64,000 bases of DNA from Stenotrophomonas maltophilia (GTDB lineage: Bacteria; Pseudomonadota; Gammaproteobacteria; Xanthomonadales; Xanthomonadaceae). The stretch is taken from assembly GCF_001676385.1 (NCBI RefSeq), contig NZ_LYVJ01000001.1, positions 372,001-436,000 of the forward strand, read 5' to 3'. Made by a program: the position numbers and the translations under genes. Shown here in pieces: positions 25,015 to 35,154 of the stretch (position 1 is its first letter; every line of letters begins with the position of its first letter). Under the pieces are notes generated by a model. It was not told the DNA's origin. It did not search any database and saw only the letters and a program-made list of their open reading frames with translations.

Positions 25015-27303
25015 GTGTACTTCAAGTCCCTGGACTATCCGGTCATCGTCATTGACAACGACTACGAGTCGCCGCGTATCGGCGGCATCCTGATCCGTGC
25101 GCTGGTGGAAGAGCTGCGCAGCAACGGGCAGCGCGTGCTGTGCGGCCTGAACCTGGACGACGCCCGTGCCGGCGCCAGGACCTATGTGGCGGCCTCGGCG
25201 GTGTTGATCTCCATTGACGGAACCGAGGAGGTCGATGGCGAGTTCCAGCGGCTGACCGCTTTCCTGCGCGAGCAGAGCGCACGCCGGGCCAACCTGCCGG
25301 TGTTCCTGTATGGCGAGCGCCGTACCATCGAGAAGGTGCCGAGCAAGCTGCTCAAGTACATCCACGGATTCATCTTCCTGTTCGAAGACACCAAGAGCTT
25401 CATTTCGCGGCAGGTGATGCGCGCGGCCGAAGACTACATGAAGAACCTGCTGCCGCCGTTCTTCAAGGCGCTGATCCACCACGCCGCAGAGTCCAATTAT
25501 TCCTGGCACACGCCTGGCCACGCCGGCGGCGTGGCATTCACCAAGTCGCCGGTTGGCCGTGCGTTCCACCAGTTCTATGGCGAGAACACCCTGCGCAGCG
25601 ACCTGTCGATCTCGGTGCCGGAACTGGGCTCGCTGCTCGACCATACCGGGCCCATCAAGGACGCCGAGAACGAGGCGGCGCGCAACTTCGGTGCCGACCA
25701 CACCTTCTTCGTCACCAATGGCACCTCCACCGCCAACAAGATCGTCTGGCATGGCACGGTGGCCCGCGGCGATGTGGTGTTCGTCGACCGCAACTGCCAC
25801 AAGTCGCTGCTGCACGCGCTGATCATGACCGGCGCGGTGCCGGTGTACTTCACCCCCAGCCGCAACGCGCACGGCATCATCGGCCCGATCAGCCTGGATC
25901 AGTTCACGCCGGAATCGCTGCAGCAGCGCATTGCCGCCAATCCGCTGGCCAACCACGCCTACAAGGCCGGTTCCAAGCCGCGCATGGCAGTGGTCACCAA
26001 TTCGACCTATGACGGCCTGTGCTACAACGCCGAGAAGATCGCCGGCGAGATCGGCAGTGCGGTCGATTTCCTGCACTTCGACGAAGCCTGGTATGCCTAC
26101 GCCGCGTTCCATCCGTTCTACGAGAACCACTACGGCATGGCCAAGGGCAAGCCGCGCGAACAGGACGCGATCATCTTCACCACGCATTCCACCCACAAGC
26201 TTCTGGCTGCATTCTCGCAGGCTTCGATGATTCATGTGCGCAATTCGGCGCAACGCAACCTGGATGCCGAGCGCTTCAACGAGTCGTTCATGATGCATAC
26301 CTCGACCAGCCCGCATTACGGGGTGATCGCGGCCTGCGACGTGGCGTCGAAGATGATGGAGGGTGATGCCGGGCGCTCGCTGGTGCAGGAAATGCATGAC
26401 GAGGCGATCGCCTTCCGTCGTGCGATGCTGCATGTTCGCGATGACCTCGGGCGTGACGACTGGTGGTTCAGCGTATGGCAGCCGACCCAGGTCGAGCGCA
26501 GCCTGGACAAGGGAGATACGCCGGCGCCGCTGGTGGCCAAGCGCGAAGAATGGTACCTGCAGCCGGACGCCCACTGGCATGGCTTCGAGAACCTGGTCGA
26601 TGACTATGTGTTGATCGATCCGATCAAGGTGACCCTGCTGACGCCGGGGCTGTCGATGGACGGCAGCATGGGCACGCTGGGCATCCCGGCGGCTGTGCTG
26701 AGCAAGTTCCTGTGGGGCCGCGGCATCACGGTGGAGAAGACCAACCTCTATTCAGTGCTGTTCCTGTTCTCGATGGGCATCACCAAGGGCAAGTGGAGCA
26801 CGCTGGTCACGGAGTTGATGGCCTTCAAGGAACTGTACGATCGCAACGCACCGTTGAGCCAGGCGCTGCCGACGCTGGCGGCGGACTACCCACTGGCCTA
26901 TGCGGGATGGGGCCTGCGTGACCTGTGTGACGCGCTGCATGCGTTCAACCGGGAGTTCGGGGTCGCCAAGGTGATGCGTGAGATGTATGTGGATCTGCCG
27001 ACGCCGGTGATGACGCCGGCCGATGCATACAACCATCTGGTGAAGGGCGAGATCGAGCGGGTCGACATCGAGCAGCTCAGCGGCCGCATCGCCGCCACCA
27101 TGCTGGTGCCGTATCCGCCGGGCATCCCGACCATCATGCCGGGCGAGCGCTTCGGAGACAGCGACGAGCCGATCATCCAGTCGCTGCGTATCGCCCGCGC
27201 GCAGAACGCTCGCTTCCCGGGTTTCGAGTCGGACGTGCATGGGCTCATCATCGAGCACGAGGGAGATGCGGTTTCGTACAATGTGGAGGTGCTGAAGGCC
27301 TGA
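25015..27303 (+). CDS. PLP-dependent arginine/lysine/ornithine decarboxylase (fold III, LdcA/AdiA-like)
   Basis: This enzyme removes CO2 from a basic amino acid, consuming a proton and giving a polyamine or agmatine. The 762 residues comprise an N-terminal receiver-like wing domain, the PLP domain and a C-terminal domain. The PLP lysine is in HSTHKLLAAFSQ (Lys395), with the cofactor Asp in HFDEAWYAY. The central part (SNYSWHTPGHAGGVAF, then GENTLRSDLSISVPELGSLL) closely resembles Pseudomonas LdcA as I recall it, so lysine is a good candidate substrate. The GTG start follows AAGGAG. With the antiporter it fits acid stress or polyamine supply, possibly under low oxygen given the FNR-type box. 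Confidence 0.92.
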   Translation: MYFKSLDYPVIVIDNDYESPRIGGILIRALVEELRSNGQRVLCGLNLDDARAGARTYVAASAVLISIDGTEEVDGEFQRLTAFLREQSARRANLPVFLYGERRTIEKVPSKLLKYIHGFIFLFEDTKSFISRQVMRAAEDYMKNLLPPFFKALIHHAAESNYSWHTPGHAGGVAFTKSPVGRAFHQFYGENTLRSDLSISVPELGSLLDHTGPIKDAENEAARNFGADHTFFVTNGTSTANKIVWHGTVARGDVVFVDRNCHKSLLHALIMTGAVPVYFTPSRNAHGIIGPISLDQFTPESLQQRIAANPLANHAYKAGSKPRMAVVTNSTYDGLCYNAEKIAGEIGSAVDFLHFDEAWYAYAAFHPFYENHYGMAKGKPREQDAIIFTTHSTHKLLAAFSQASMIHVRNSAQRNLDAERFNESFMMHTSTSPHYGVIAACDVASKMMEGDAGRSLVQEMHDEAIAFRRAMLHVRDDLGRDDWWFSVWQPTQVERSLDKGDTPAPLVAKREEWYLQPDAHWHGFENLVDDYVLIDPIKVTLLTPGLSMDGSMGTLGIPAAVLSKFLWGRGITVEKTNLYSVLFLFSMGITKGKWSTLVTELMAFKELYDRNAPLSQALPTLAADYPLAYAGWGLRDLCDALHAFNREFGVAKVMREMYVDLPTPVMTPADAYNHLVKGEIERVDIEQLSGRIAATMLVPYPPGIPTIMPGERFGDSDEPIIQSLRIARAQNARFPGFESDVHGLIIEHEGDAVSYNVEVLKA

Positions 27304-27334
27304 TCGGCAGCAGCCGGAGCCTGGCGGGCCGCGG

Positions 27335-27559
27335 TCAGAGATCGCGGTACTGGATCTGCGTGGCGAGCACGCGCAGGCCGCCGGCGTCGCTGGAAAGGAT
27401 GCGCTCTTCGCCAACGCCCTTCTGCCGTTGCAGCTGGAAGCCCTGGTGGCCAGGCAGCTGCGCAGCGATGCTCTCCATGCGCTGCAGGGCGTCGGGACCG
27501 CTGCAGTCGAAGTGGCCCCAATATGCGCCGTGACGATGGATCTGCAACCGATAGTTCAT
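27335..27559 (-). CDS. Small protein of unknown function in the yggS operon
   Basis: The protein has 74 residues and begins [21 protein letters not shown]. It appears soluble, with no signal or membrane segment, and I do not recognise it. The start overlaps the stop of the amidotransferase gene by 4 bases (ATGA), which argues for translational coupling and a real gene. It is the last gene of the three-gene unit yggS-amidotransferase-this gene. No clear terminator lies before the convergent decarboxylase gene 31 bases away. Confidence 0.65.
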   Translation of the reverse strand: MNYRLQIHRHGAYWGHFDCSGPDALQRMESIAAQLPGHQGFQLQRQKGVGEERILSSDAGGLRVLATQIQYRDL

Positions 27560-28257
27560 CGCTGTGCCTCCGGCAGGGCCTGCAGCCAGTGGTCGAACAT
27601 GGCCGTGGCGGCCGCAGCGAGCGGAGCACCATAGCGGCGGGCCTGCGCGCGCAGGTCGTTCGGATCAATGCCGGCCAGGGCCAGTTCCAGAGTATGGCCG
27701 ATCAGCCAGCGCTCGAACTGGTGGGCGTCCAGTTCCGGGTGGCACTGCAGGCCCAGTGCGTGATGGCCGATCGCAAAGGCCTGGTGGCGGCACGCCGGGG
27801 TGCTGGCCAGGCGGCATGCACCGGCCGGAAGCTCGAAGGCCTCGCCGTGCCAATGCAGCACCGGAATCCCCTGCAGTGCCTGCAGCGGCGAGCGCTGGCC
27901 ATCATCGGTCAGCAGCAGCGGTGCAAAGCCGATCTCCTTGCCACCCATGGCAGTGACGCTGGCGCCGAGTGCGCAGGCCATCAGCTGCGCGCCGAGGCAG
28001 ATGCCCAGGGTGGGCCGCTGCTGCTGAAGCCGGTGTTGCAGCAGGCGAAGGCTGTCGCCGAGGAAGGGATAGTGGGCAGCATCGTTGACGCTGATGGGGC
28101 CTCCCAGAACCACGAGCAGGCCTGCATCCACGGCCGGATCGAGCGCATCGATACCGGCGTGCAGCACCTGCAGCCGCCAGCCCTGCGCAAGCAGGAGGGG
28201 TTGCAGGGTGCCCAGGTCTTCGAAGGCGACGTGCTGCAGGATGACTGCGTGCTTCAT
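27556..28257 (-). CDS. Class I glutamine amidotransferase domain protein
   Basis: The protein has 233 residues. The nucleophile elbow is [13 protein letters not shown] with Cys87, and the catalytic His-Glu pair is in [30 protein letters not shown] is the usual oxyanion-side motif. It is a free-standing GMP-synthase-like amidotransferase, which may act as a gamma-glutamyl hydrolase or transfer ammonia to an unknown partner. It overlaps yggS upstream and the small gene downstream by 4 bases each, so the three are co-translated. Confidence 0.85.
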   Translation of the reverse strand: MKHAVILQHVAFEDLGTLQPLLLAQGWRLQVLHAGIDALDPAVDAGLLVVLGGPISVNDAAHYPFLGDSLRLLQHRLQQQRPTLGICLGAQLMACALGASVTAMGGKEIGFAPLLLTDDGQRSPLQALQGIPVLHWHGEAFELPAGACRLASTPACRHQAFAIGHHALGLQCHPELDAHQFERWLIGHTLELALAGIDPNDLRAQARRYGAPLAAAATAMFDHWLQALPEAQR

Positions 28258-29027
28258 GCCGGTGCTCCGCTGCGCGGCCAGTAGAAGCTGTCCGGGGTCG
28301 CACGGGCACCGAAGATGGCCTGGCCGACGCGGATGACGGTGGCGCCTTCCTCGATAGCCACTTCGAAGTCACCGGACATGCCCATCGAAAGCTGTGACAG
28401 ATCGATGCCGGCAGGCGCGGTGCGCCGCAACTGGTCACGCAGCTCACGCAGGCGCACGAAGCAGGCACGCACGCGCTCGACCTCGGGGGTGAAGAGGGCC
28501 AGGGTCATCAGGCCCTGCACGCGCAGGCGGTCGAATGCCGGCAGCTGCTGCATGAAGGACTCGACGGCATCCGGCTCCAGCCCGTACTTGCTGGCTTCGG
28601 CCGAGGTGTTGACCTGCACGAATACATCCAGCGTGCGCGCTTCCACCTCCAGCCGCTGCTGCAGGGCTTCGGCTACGCGCAGGCTGTCCAGCGCCTGGAA
28701 TTCGCTGGCGAAGCGCGCCACGTAGCGGGCCTTGTTGGTCTGCAGGTGGCCGATCACCGACCAGTGCACGCCCAGGTCGGCCATCGCTTCGGCTTTGCGT
28801 TGCGCTTCCTGCACCTTGTTCTCGCCGAGCTCGTGGCAGCCGGCGGCTACCGCCATGCGAATGCGGGCGTCATCGACGGTCTTGCTGACCGGCAGCAGGC
28901 GCACGCTGGCCGGGTCGCGGCCAACACGGGCACAGGCGCTGGCGATGCGTTGGCGCACCGTGGCCAGGTTGGCGGCGATCTGTTCAACGGACTCGGCGAC
29001 GGGCCAGTCGGCAGCGGCAAGGGGCAT
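28254..29027 (-). CDS. yggS: YggS/PLPBP family pyridoxal-phosphate homeostasis protein
   Basis: YggS binds PLP without known catalysis and keeps vitamin B6 and amino-acid pools balanced. The protein has 257 residues. The PLP lysine lies in [14 protein letters not shown] (Lys49), followed by [25 protein letters not shown] and the phosphate-binding [22 protein letters not shown]. The ATG at 29027 has GGAGG 8 bases upstream. It is divergent from a MocR regulator that itself needs PLP, and lies close to a PLP-dependent decarboxylase. Confidence 0.93.
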   Translation of the reverse strand: MPLAAADWPVAESVEQIAANLATVRQRIASACARVGRDPASVRLLPVSKTVDDARIRMAVAAGCHELGENKVQEAQRKAEAMADLGVHWSVIGHLQTNKARYVARFASEFQALDSLRVAEALQQRLEVEARTLDVFVQVNTSAEASKYGLEPDAVESFMQQLPAFDRLRVQGLMTLALFTPEVERVRACFVRLRELRDQLRRTAPAGIDLSQLSMGMSGDFEVAIEEGATVIRVGQAIFGARATPDSFYWPRSGAPA

Positions 29028-29069
29028 GCGGGTACCTCCAATGCAGGGCGGCCAGGTGGGATACACTGG

Positions 29070-29101
29070 CACAGGACAAGATATAGTTTGGCATAGGACA
29101 A
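29070..29101. promoter_or_regulatory. Direct repeat between yggS and the MocR regulator
   Basis: CACAGGACAA (29070-29079) and CATAGGACAA (29092-29101) are spaced by 22 bases, two helical turns. MocR/PdxR-type proteins often bind direct repeats in the divergent region they control. A TATAGT sequence between the copies may be a -10 element. That the adjacent MocR binds here is an inference. Confidence 0.5.
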
Positions 29102-29102
29102 A

Positions 29103-30389
29103 ATGAAAATCACTGGGCACAGCGCTGAGTCGATCTTCGACAGCATCCGTGATGGCATCGGCAAGGGCCGCCTGCCGGCCGGCAGCGTGCTGCCGCCGGT
29201 ACGTGAGCTGGCCGGGCAGTTGGGGGTGAACCGCAACACCGTGGCTGCGGCCTACAAGCGGCTGGATGCTGCGGGCCTGGCCAGCACGGCGGGCCGTCGC
29301 GGCACGGTGGTGCGTGGCCAGCCGCCGACGCTGGCGCGCGAGGGCAGCGCGCCGGGGCTGGCGCTGCATGACCTGGCCGGTGGCAACCCGGATGCGCGCC
29401 TGCTGCCGAGCCTGCGCCTGGCGCCGGCTGCGCCACGCCTGTATGGCGTGGGCACGGTCGATCCGCGCTTGCAGGCACTGGCGCGGGCCTCGCTGGATGC
29501 GGACTGCCCCGAGGGGTATGCGCTGGAGCTGACCCATGGCGCGGTCGATGGCATCGAACGCCTGCTGGCAGCGTGGCTGCTGCCGGGTGATCGCATCGCA
29601 GTCGAGGATCCGTGCTTCCTTGGCAGCCTCAACGTGCTCAACGCGGTGGGCCACGCGCCGTTGCCGGTGGCGGTGGATGCGCACGGCATGCAGGTGGAAT
29701 CGCTGCGGCAGGCACTGGAGGCCGGCGCACGCGTGGTACTGCTGACCCCGCGTGCTCACAACCCGACCGGGGCCAGCCTGGATGCGAAGCGGGCACGGGC
29801 GTTGCGCCAGCTGCTGGCGGCCTACCCGCAGGTAGCAGTGCTGATCGACGATCACTACGCGCTGCTCTCGCAGCGGGCCTACCACTCGGTGCTGCCGCCG
29901 GATGGCCGGCGCTGGGCGCTGCTGCGCTCGCTGTCCAAGCCGTTGGGCCCGGACCTGCGGCTGGCCTGGCTGGCCTGCGATGAAGCGACTGCGATGCGTT
30001 TGCGGCTGCGGTTGGCGCCCGGCACCGGTTGGGTCAGTCACCTGTTGCAGGATGCGGCGGCATCGGTGCTTGAGTCGGGAACACAGCGGGCCAGGATCGT
30101 CTCGGCCGGCGAGCGTTACCAGCAACGGCTGCAGTCGCTGCAGGAACTGCTGCGTGCGCGTGGGGTGCCGACACCGTGGCCGATGGAAGGATTGAACCTG
30201 TGGTTGCCATTGGCGGCCGACAGCCATGCGCAGGTGCTGGCGCTGGCTGCGCGCGGATGGCATGTGCGCGCGGGCGAAGTGTTCGCGGTGGCGGCGCCGG
30301 GGCATGGCCTGCGCATCACCTGCGCGGCGTTGGGCCCGGCGCAGCTGCGGCAGCTGGCCGATGACCTGGCGGCGGTGTGCGGTGTGTAG
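29103..30389 (+). CDS. MocR-family regulator (GntR HTH plus aminotransferase domain), PtsJ-like
   Basis: The protein has 428 residues. The N-terminal 75 form a GntR winged helix (LPPVRELAGQLGVNRNTVAAAYKRLD). The rest is a fold-I aminotransferase with the PLP lysine in SLSKPLGPDLRLAW (Lys279) and the Asp in VAVLIDDHYALL. The short, compact form resembles PtsJ, which in Salmonella represses a pyridoxal kinase gene. A role as a PLP-sensing regulator of yggS is likely from the divergent layout and the direct repeat between them. The stop codon TAG is part of the GTAG edge of the following SMAG repeat. Confidence 0.85.
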   Translation: MKITGHSAESIFDSIRDGIGKGRLPAGSVLPPVRELAGQLGVNRNTVAAAYKRLDAAGLASTAGRRGTVVRGQPPTLAREGSAPGLALHDLAGGNPDARLLPSLRLAPAAPRLYGVGTVDPRLQALARASLDADCPEGYALELTHGAVDGIERLLAAWLLPGDRIAVEDPCFLGSLNVLNAVGHAPLPVAVDAHGMQVESLRQALEAGARVVLLTPRAHNPTGASLDAKRARALRQLLAAYPQVAVLIDDHYALLSQRAYHSVLPPDGRRWALLRSLSKPLGPDLRLAWLACDEATAMRLRLRLAPGTGWVSHLLQDAAASVLESGTQRARIVSAGERYQQRLQSLQELLRARGVPTPWPMEGLNLWLPLAADSHAQVLALAARGWHVRAGEVFAVAAPGHGLRITCAALGPAQLRQLADDLAAVCGV

Positions 30390-30447
30390 AGCCGAGCCAT
30401 GCTCGGCTGCTTTATCCAGCAGCAGCCGAGCATGGCTCAACTCTGCA
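30386..30447. repeat. SMAG-type repeat dimer overlapping a stop codon
   Basis: GTAGAGCCGAGCCATGCTCGGC and the inverted GCCGAGCATGGCTCAACTC form the two hairpins. The left GTAG supplies the TAG stop of the MocR gene. The stretch 30448-30618 before dnaE2 holds only a doubtful open frame on the minus strand. Confidence 0.8.
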
Positions 30448-30618
30448 AAAGCGGGAGCGCGGTGTTGGCGCTGGGGGCGCACGTAGCAGGACTGGCCGCT
30501 GTCATCGACGAACAGCAGCTCCGGCTTGCCCTGCCAGGAGGTGAGCATCGCGCCACCGTGGCTGAGGGGGCGGGAATCGACGCCGAGGGCCACCCGTGGT
30601 TGGCCTATGTGTGTACCG

Positions 30619-33600
30619 TCAATGGAAGTCGCGACTGTGGCTGCGCAGTCCCTGCAGCAGTTCATCCAGGCAATGCATGCGTTGCACGATGACATGCTGC
30701 ACGCCATCGACGCGTTCCAGACGGCCGTCGATCTGCATCAGCTGGGTATCGATCAGTACCCGATGCTGGCGATCGGCCAGGTGCCGCCAGACCACGGCGT
30801 TGACCATGCCGGTCTCGTCTTCAAGGGTGAGGAAGGTAACGCCGCTGGCGGTCTGCGGGCGCTGGCGCATGCGTACCAGGCCGGCGATACGCACGCGGCG
30901 GCCATGGCCATGGCCCGCCAGCTGCATGGCATCCAGGCAGCCGCGGCTGCGCAGCTGCGCACGCAGGAACGAGATCGGATGGCGGCCGAGGGTAGTGCCG
31001 GTGCTGCGGTAATCGGCCTGCATGTCTTCCCAGGCGCTGGGCAGGGGCAGCGGTACGCGGGCCTCGGCGGTGGGGCGGGCCTGGTCGAACAGCGGCAGCC
31101 TGTTCTCCACGCCGGAGATGTCCCAGCGTGCCCGATGGCGATGGCCGCTGAGCCCACGCAGCGCGCCGGCATCGGCCAGCAGGCCCTGCTGGCGGCGGTC
31201 CAGGGCGGTGCGCTGGCACAGGTCGCCGACATCCTCGAACGGGCACCGCGCACGTTCGCGCATGATGGCCTGCACGGCCGCTTCATTGCAGCCGTCGACC
31301 AGGCGCAGGCCGAGCCGGATCGCGGCCGCGCCCTTGCTGAAATCCAGCGTGCAGTCCCAGTCGCTGTGGCGCACGTCCACCGGCAGCACGCGGATGCCAT
31401 GCCGGCGCGCATCCTGCAGCAGCTGGTCGGGGCTGTAGAAACCCAGCGGCTGGCTGTTGATGAGGCTGGCGGTGAATGCGGCCGGGTGGTGGCATTTCAG
31501 CCAGCAGCTGTTATAGGTCAGCAGGGCGAAGCTGGCAGCGTGGCTTTCCGGGAAGCCGTAATCGCCGAAGCCCTTGATCTGCTCGAACAGGTGCTCGCCG
31601 TATTCGCGACTGAAGCCGTTCTTCAGCATGCCGGCCAGCAGCTTTTCGCGGTGCGGTTCCAGCCCGCCACGGCGCTTCCATGCGGCCATCGAGCGGCGCA
31701 GGGCATCGGCCTGGCCAGGCGTGTAACCGGCTGCTTCGACCGCCAGTTGCATCACCTGTTCCTGGAACAGTGGGACCCCCAGCGTGCGGGCGAACACGCG
31801 TTCCAGCTGCGGAGGGTAGAGCGGATTGTCCGGGTCGTTCAGTGCCTCAGGGCCTTGTTCGCGCAGGATCCGCCGCCGCTCCAGGTAGGGGTGCACCATG
31901 TCACCCTGGATCGGACCGGGGCGCACGATTGCCACTTCGATCACCAGATCGTAGAACGTGCGCGGCTGCATGCGTGGCAGCATCGCCATCTGCGCGCGCG
32001 ATTCGATCTGGAACACGCCGATGGTATCGGCGGCGCAGATCATGTCGAAGGTCTTTGCATCCTTGGGCGGGATCGCATCCATGCGTCCTTCGTGCAGGCC
32101 GTGCTGCTTCAACATCGCCAGGCATTTGCGGATGGCGGTGAGCATGCCAAGGGCCAGGCAGTCGACCTTCATCAGCCCGGTGGCATCGAGGTCGTCCTTG
32201 TCCCACTGGATGACGGTGCGATCGGCCATCGCCGCGTTCTCCACCGGTACCAGGGTCGACAGCGGATGCTCGGAGATGACGAAACCACCCGGGTGCTGCG
32301 ACAGGTGGCGCGGGAAGTCGATCAGCTCATTGGTCAGTGACAGCAGCCGCCGCATCAGCGGCGTGTCCGGGTCGAAGCCGCGCTCGCGCAGGGTTTCCGG
32401 CATCGGGATGCTGCCGCCCCAGTGGTCCATCGCCGCGCCCAGTTCGTTGACCTGGTCCATCGGCAGGCCGAGCGCACGGGCCACGTCACGGATCGCGCTG
32501 CGGCCACGGTAGCTGATCGCCACCGCGGTCAGTGCGGCGCGTTCGCGTCCATAGCGGTTGAATACGTACTGCAGCACCTCCTCGCGGCGCTCGTGCTCGA
32601 AGTCGATGTCGATGTCCGGCGGCTCATTGCGCTCGGCGGAGATGAAGCGTTCAAACAACAGATTGCTGCGCGCAGGATCGATCTCGGTCACGCCCAGCAC
32701 GAAGCACACCGTCGAATTGGCCGCCGAGCCGCGGCCCTGGCAGAGAATGCCCCGGCTGCGGGCGAAGCGCACGATGTCATGCACGGTAAGGAAGTAGGAG
32801 GCGTAGTTTTTCTTCCGGATCAACGCCAGCTCATGTTCGATCTGCGTGCGCTGTGCGTCCTTGATGCCTTCTGGCCAACGCCAGGGAATCTTTTCTTCGA
32901 CCAGCTCGCGCAGCCAGCTGTCCGGGTCATGCCCCTCCGGCACCAGTTCACGCGGGTAGGTGTACTTCAACTGGTCCAGGGTGAAGTGGCAGCGTTCTGC
33001 GATGCGCACGGTCTCGGCCAGCAGCTCGGGCGGATACAGCTGCGCCAGTGCAGTGCGCGGGCGCAGGTGGCGCTCGCCGTTGGGGAACAGGCGCCAGCCG
33101 GCTTCGGCCACGCTGCAGCGGTGGCGGATCGCGGTCAATGTGTCCTGCAGGGCGCGGCGACGGCGCACGTGCATGTGCACGTCACCACTGGCGACCAGCG
33201 ATAGCCGATGGCGTTCAGCGAAAGCCTGCAGCTGCTGCAGGCGGCGCGCGTCGTCGTGCTCGTGGTGCAGTTCCACCGCCAGCCACAGGCGATCATTGAA
33301 GCTTGCACGCAGCAGTTCCAGATCGGTGGCGGCCGGGTGCCGGTCCAGCCACAGGCACAACAGGCCGTCGGGCAGGCCGAGCAGATCGTCGCGCAGGCAG
33401 CGGTACCCGCCCTTGGCCGCCCGTCGCCGGCAGGTGGTGATCAACTGGCACAGCCCGGAGTAGGCGGCCTGGTCAGTGCACAGCAGGACCAGCTTCGGCC
33501 CGTCCTCGACCTGGAATTCGGCGCCGACGATCAGTGCCACGCCATGTGTCTTCGCTGCCTGCCAGGCGCGCACGATGCCGGCCAGCGAGCACTCATCGGT

Positions 33601-33729
33601 GATCGCCAGCGCGCGGTAGCCCTGGCCGGCGGCGCGTGCGAACAGTTCTTCGGCGATCGAGGCGCCACGCTGGAAACTGAAGGCCGACAGGCAGTGCAGT
33701 TCGGCGTAGCCGGGCAGTTCGCTGTGCAT
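30619..33729 (-). CDS. dnaE2: Error-prone DNA polymerase DnaE2 (ImuC)
   Basis: This C-family polymerase copies damaged DNA and causes damage-induced mutations with ImuA and ImuB. The 1036 residues run from an N-terminal PHP domain ([20 protein letters not shown]) to a C-terminal OB fold, ending [13 protein letters not shown] like other family members. The catalytic aspartates are in [15 protein letters not shown] (Asp372, Asp374), after [12 protein letters not shown]. The gene follows imuB by 6 bases, and the three-gene cassette lies behind a LexA-type box, so SOS induction is expected. Confidence 0.95.
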   Translation of the reverse strand: MHSELPGYAELHCLSAFSFQRGASIAEELFARAAGQGYRALAITDECSLAGIVRAWQAAKTHGVALIVGAEFQVEDGPKLVLLCTDQAAYSGLCQLITTCRRRAAKGGYRCLRDDLLGLPDGLLCLWLDRHPAATDLELLRASFNDRLWLAVELHHEHDDARRLQQLQAFAERHRLSLVASGDVHMHVRRRRALQDTLTAIRHRCSVAEAGWRLFPNGERHLRPRTALAQLYPPELLAETVRIAERCHFTLDQLKYTYPRELVPEGHDPDSWLRELVEEKIPWRWPEGIKDAQRTQIEHELALIRKKNYASYFLTVHDIVRFARSRGILCQGRGSAANSTVCFVLGVTEIDPARSNLLFERFISAERNEPPDIDIDFEHERREEVLQYVFNRYGRERAALTAVAISYRGRSAIRDVARALGLPMDQVNELGAAMDHWGGSIPMPETLRERGFDPDTPLMRRLLSLTNELIDFPRHLSQHPGGFVISEHPLSTLVPVENAAMADRTVIQWDKDDLDATGLMKVDCLALGMLTAIRKCLAMLKQHGLHEGRMDAIPPKDAKTFDMICAADTIGVFQIESRAQMAMLPRMQPRTFYDLVIEVAIVRPGPIQGDMVHPYLERRRILREQGPEALNDPDNPLYPPQLERVFARTLGVPLFQEQVMQLAVEAAGYTPGQADALRRSMAAWKRRGGLEPHREKLLAGMLKNGFSREYGEHLFEQIKGFGDYGFPESHAASFALLTYNSCWLKCHHPAAFTASLINSQPLGFYSPDQLLQDARRHGIRVLPVDVRHSDWDCTLDFSKGAAAIRLGLRLVDGCNEAAVQAIMRERARCPFEDVGDLCQRTALDRRQQGLLADAGALRGLSGHRHRARWDISGVENRLPLFDQARPTAEARVPLPLPSAWEDMQADYRSTGTTLGRHPISFLRAQLRSRGCLDAMQLAGHGHGRRVRIAGLVRMRQRPQTASGVTFLTLEDETGMVNAVVWRHLADRQHRVLIDTQLMQIDGRLERVDGVQHVIVQRMHCLDELLQGLRSHSRDFH

Positions 33730-33735
33730 GGTGGC

Positions 33736-35145
33736 TCAGCCGAACCAGCCGTGCAGCATCCACGGCGCATGCGGGTCGTTGCGTGTGCGGAACGCCCAGC
33801 CGCGCTGGCCGTGTGCGGTTTCCACCACGTAGTAGTCGCGGCGCGCATCAGCCTGGTCCCACCAGCCCGATTCGATGCGCTCCGGCCCGGCGATGATGCG
33901 CAGGCGCGGGTCACGCAACGGTTGCGGGGTATCCAGCAGCCAGCCGGGACGCAGCGGCCACCGGGCCGGTGGCCTGGCCGCCGGCGGGGGGCCACTGGCG
34001 CGCTCGGGGCGATGATCGGCCTGTACCGCCAGCGGCTGCACGGCGCTATCGCCGAGCCGCGCGCGCAAGCGCTCGCGCAGTTGGCTCCACGGCATGGCCT
34101 GCGCCGGCCGGGTATCGAACAGGTCGCGTGCGGCAGGCACGAAGGGCGGCAACTGTTCGGCCTGCAGGCGCAGTGCGCGGCTGCCGGCCGGCAGCGCGAA
34201 GGCCTCCATGCGGTTGCGCGCGATTTCGAACAGCAGTGCGGGATCACGCTCGGGTGCCAGCAGGCCGATGGTCAGCACGCTGGCCGGCAGCAGGTCGTGC
34301 TCGAAATGCAGGTCGAAGCGCTGCACGCCGCCATCGCGCGAACACAGGAATGCGGCCAGGTCCAGCAGCAGGCGGCGCAGCGGGAACAGCAGGGCCTGGC
34401 TGGATTCGATCTCGTATTCGAATTCGATGCGGGCATCGAAGCGGTCCGGTGGCTGGTAGTAGCGCAGGGGCGTGGTGGGCAGGCCACGCAGAGCGTCCAG
34501 CTGCTGCAGTACCTCGGGCGCGAAGCGCCGGGCCAGGCTGTCGCGCGGCAGGTCGAGTACCGCGCCCAGCGTGCGCAGGCCGGAACGGTCAAGCACGGTG
34601 ACCACATCGCTGGGCAGGCCGCAGCGTGGCAGGGGCAGCTGCGCCAGTGCCGCCGGCAGCTGCTGCGCATCGATGCCGAGGCCGTCGTGCACGTTGGCCA
34701 GCACGCGCGCAGCGTGTGGCGTGGGCGCGGCCACCAGGCGGTGGCGGAAGCCGAGTTCATGCAGCTCACCGCGCAGGCGCTGCTGGATGGTCAGCCAGCA
34801 GCCGAACAAGGCACGGCTGGCACCGATCTCCAGTACCAGCGCATGCGGGAAATCGAGGCTGACCTGCGAGCTGTAGCCGTAGGCCCAGCTGGCCAGCAGC
34901 TGGCGGGTGTGCTGTTCCATGCCGGGGTCGTAGTCGTGCAGTTGCAGGTCCTGCACCCGCACCTGTGCGGCTGACAGCAGCATGCCGGGGTGCAGTCCCA
35001 TCGCACGCGCGGCCGGGCTGACCGCGCGCAGCACGCGGCGCTGTGCCGGCCCTTGCAGCAGCACCAGTGGGCGCTGCGGATCCGGCTGCAGGCGCAGCAC
35101 GCTGTCCAGCGCCAGCTGTGGCAACAACAGGCAGGCCCAGTGCAT
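33736..35145 (-). CDS. imuB: ImuB, Y-family-like translesion synthesis adaptor
   Basis: ImuB bridges DnaE2 to the beta clamp and has lost polymerase activity. The protein has 469 residues. The N-terminus WACLLLPQLALDSVLRL lacks the DxD of true Y-family polymerases, as expected. The middle shows helix-hairpin-helix features (LRTLGAVLDLPRDSLARRF), and the C-terminal part carries HRPERAS and GPERIESGWWD typical of ImuB. It starts 9 bases after imuA ends. A clear clamp-binding peptide could not be picked out by eye. Confidence 0.92.
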   Translation of the reverse strand: MHWACLLLPQLALDSVLRLQPDPQRPLVLLQGPAQRRVLRAVSPAARAMGLHPGMLLSAAQVRVQDLQLHDYDPGMEQHTRQLLASWAYGYSSQVSLDFPHALVLEIGASRALFGCWLTIQQRLRGELHELGFRHRLVAAPTPHAARVLANVHDGLGIDAQQLPAALAQLPLPRCGLPSDVVTVLDRSGLRTLGAVLDLPRDSLARRFAPEVLQQLDALRGLPTTPLRYYQPPDRFDARIEFEYEIESSQALLFPLRRLLLDLAAFLCSRDGGVQRFDLHFEHDLLPASVLTIGLLAPERDPALLFEIARNRMEAFALPAGSRALRLQAEQLPPFVPAARDLFDTRPAQAMPWSQLRERLRARLGDSAVQPLAVQADHRPERASGPPPAARPPARWPLRPGWLLDTPQPLRDPRLRIIAGPERIESGWWDQADARRDYYVVETAHGQRGWAFRTRNDPHAPWMLHGWFG

Positions 35146-35154
35146 GGCGCGGCC

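Noticed and set aside
30448..30618. Minus-strand frame reading MLTSWQGKPELLFVDDSGQS downstream of dnaE2
   Set aside because: It looks protein-like for about 60 residues, but it has no ribosome site and then runs open through the SMAG repeat and the MocR gene. It may be a gene remnant cut by the repeat, but support is too weak to list.
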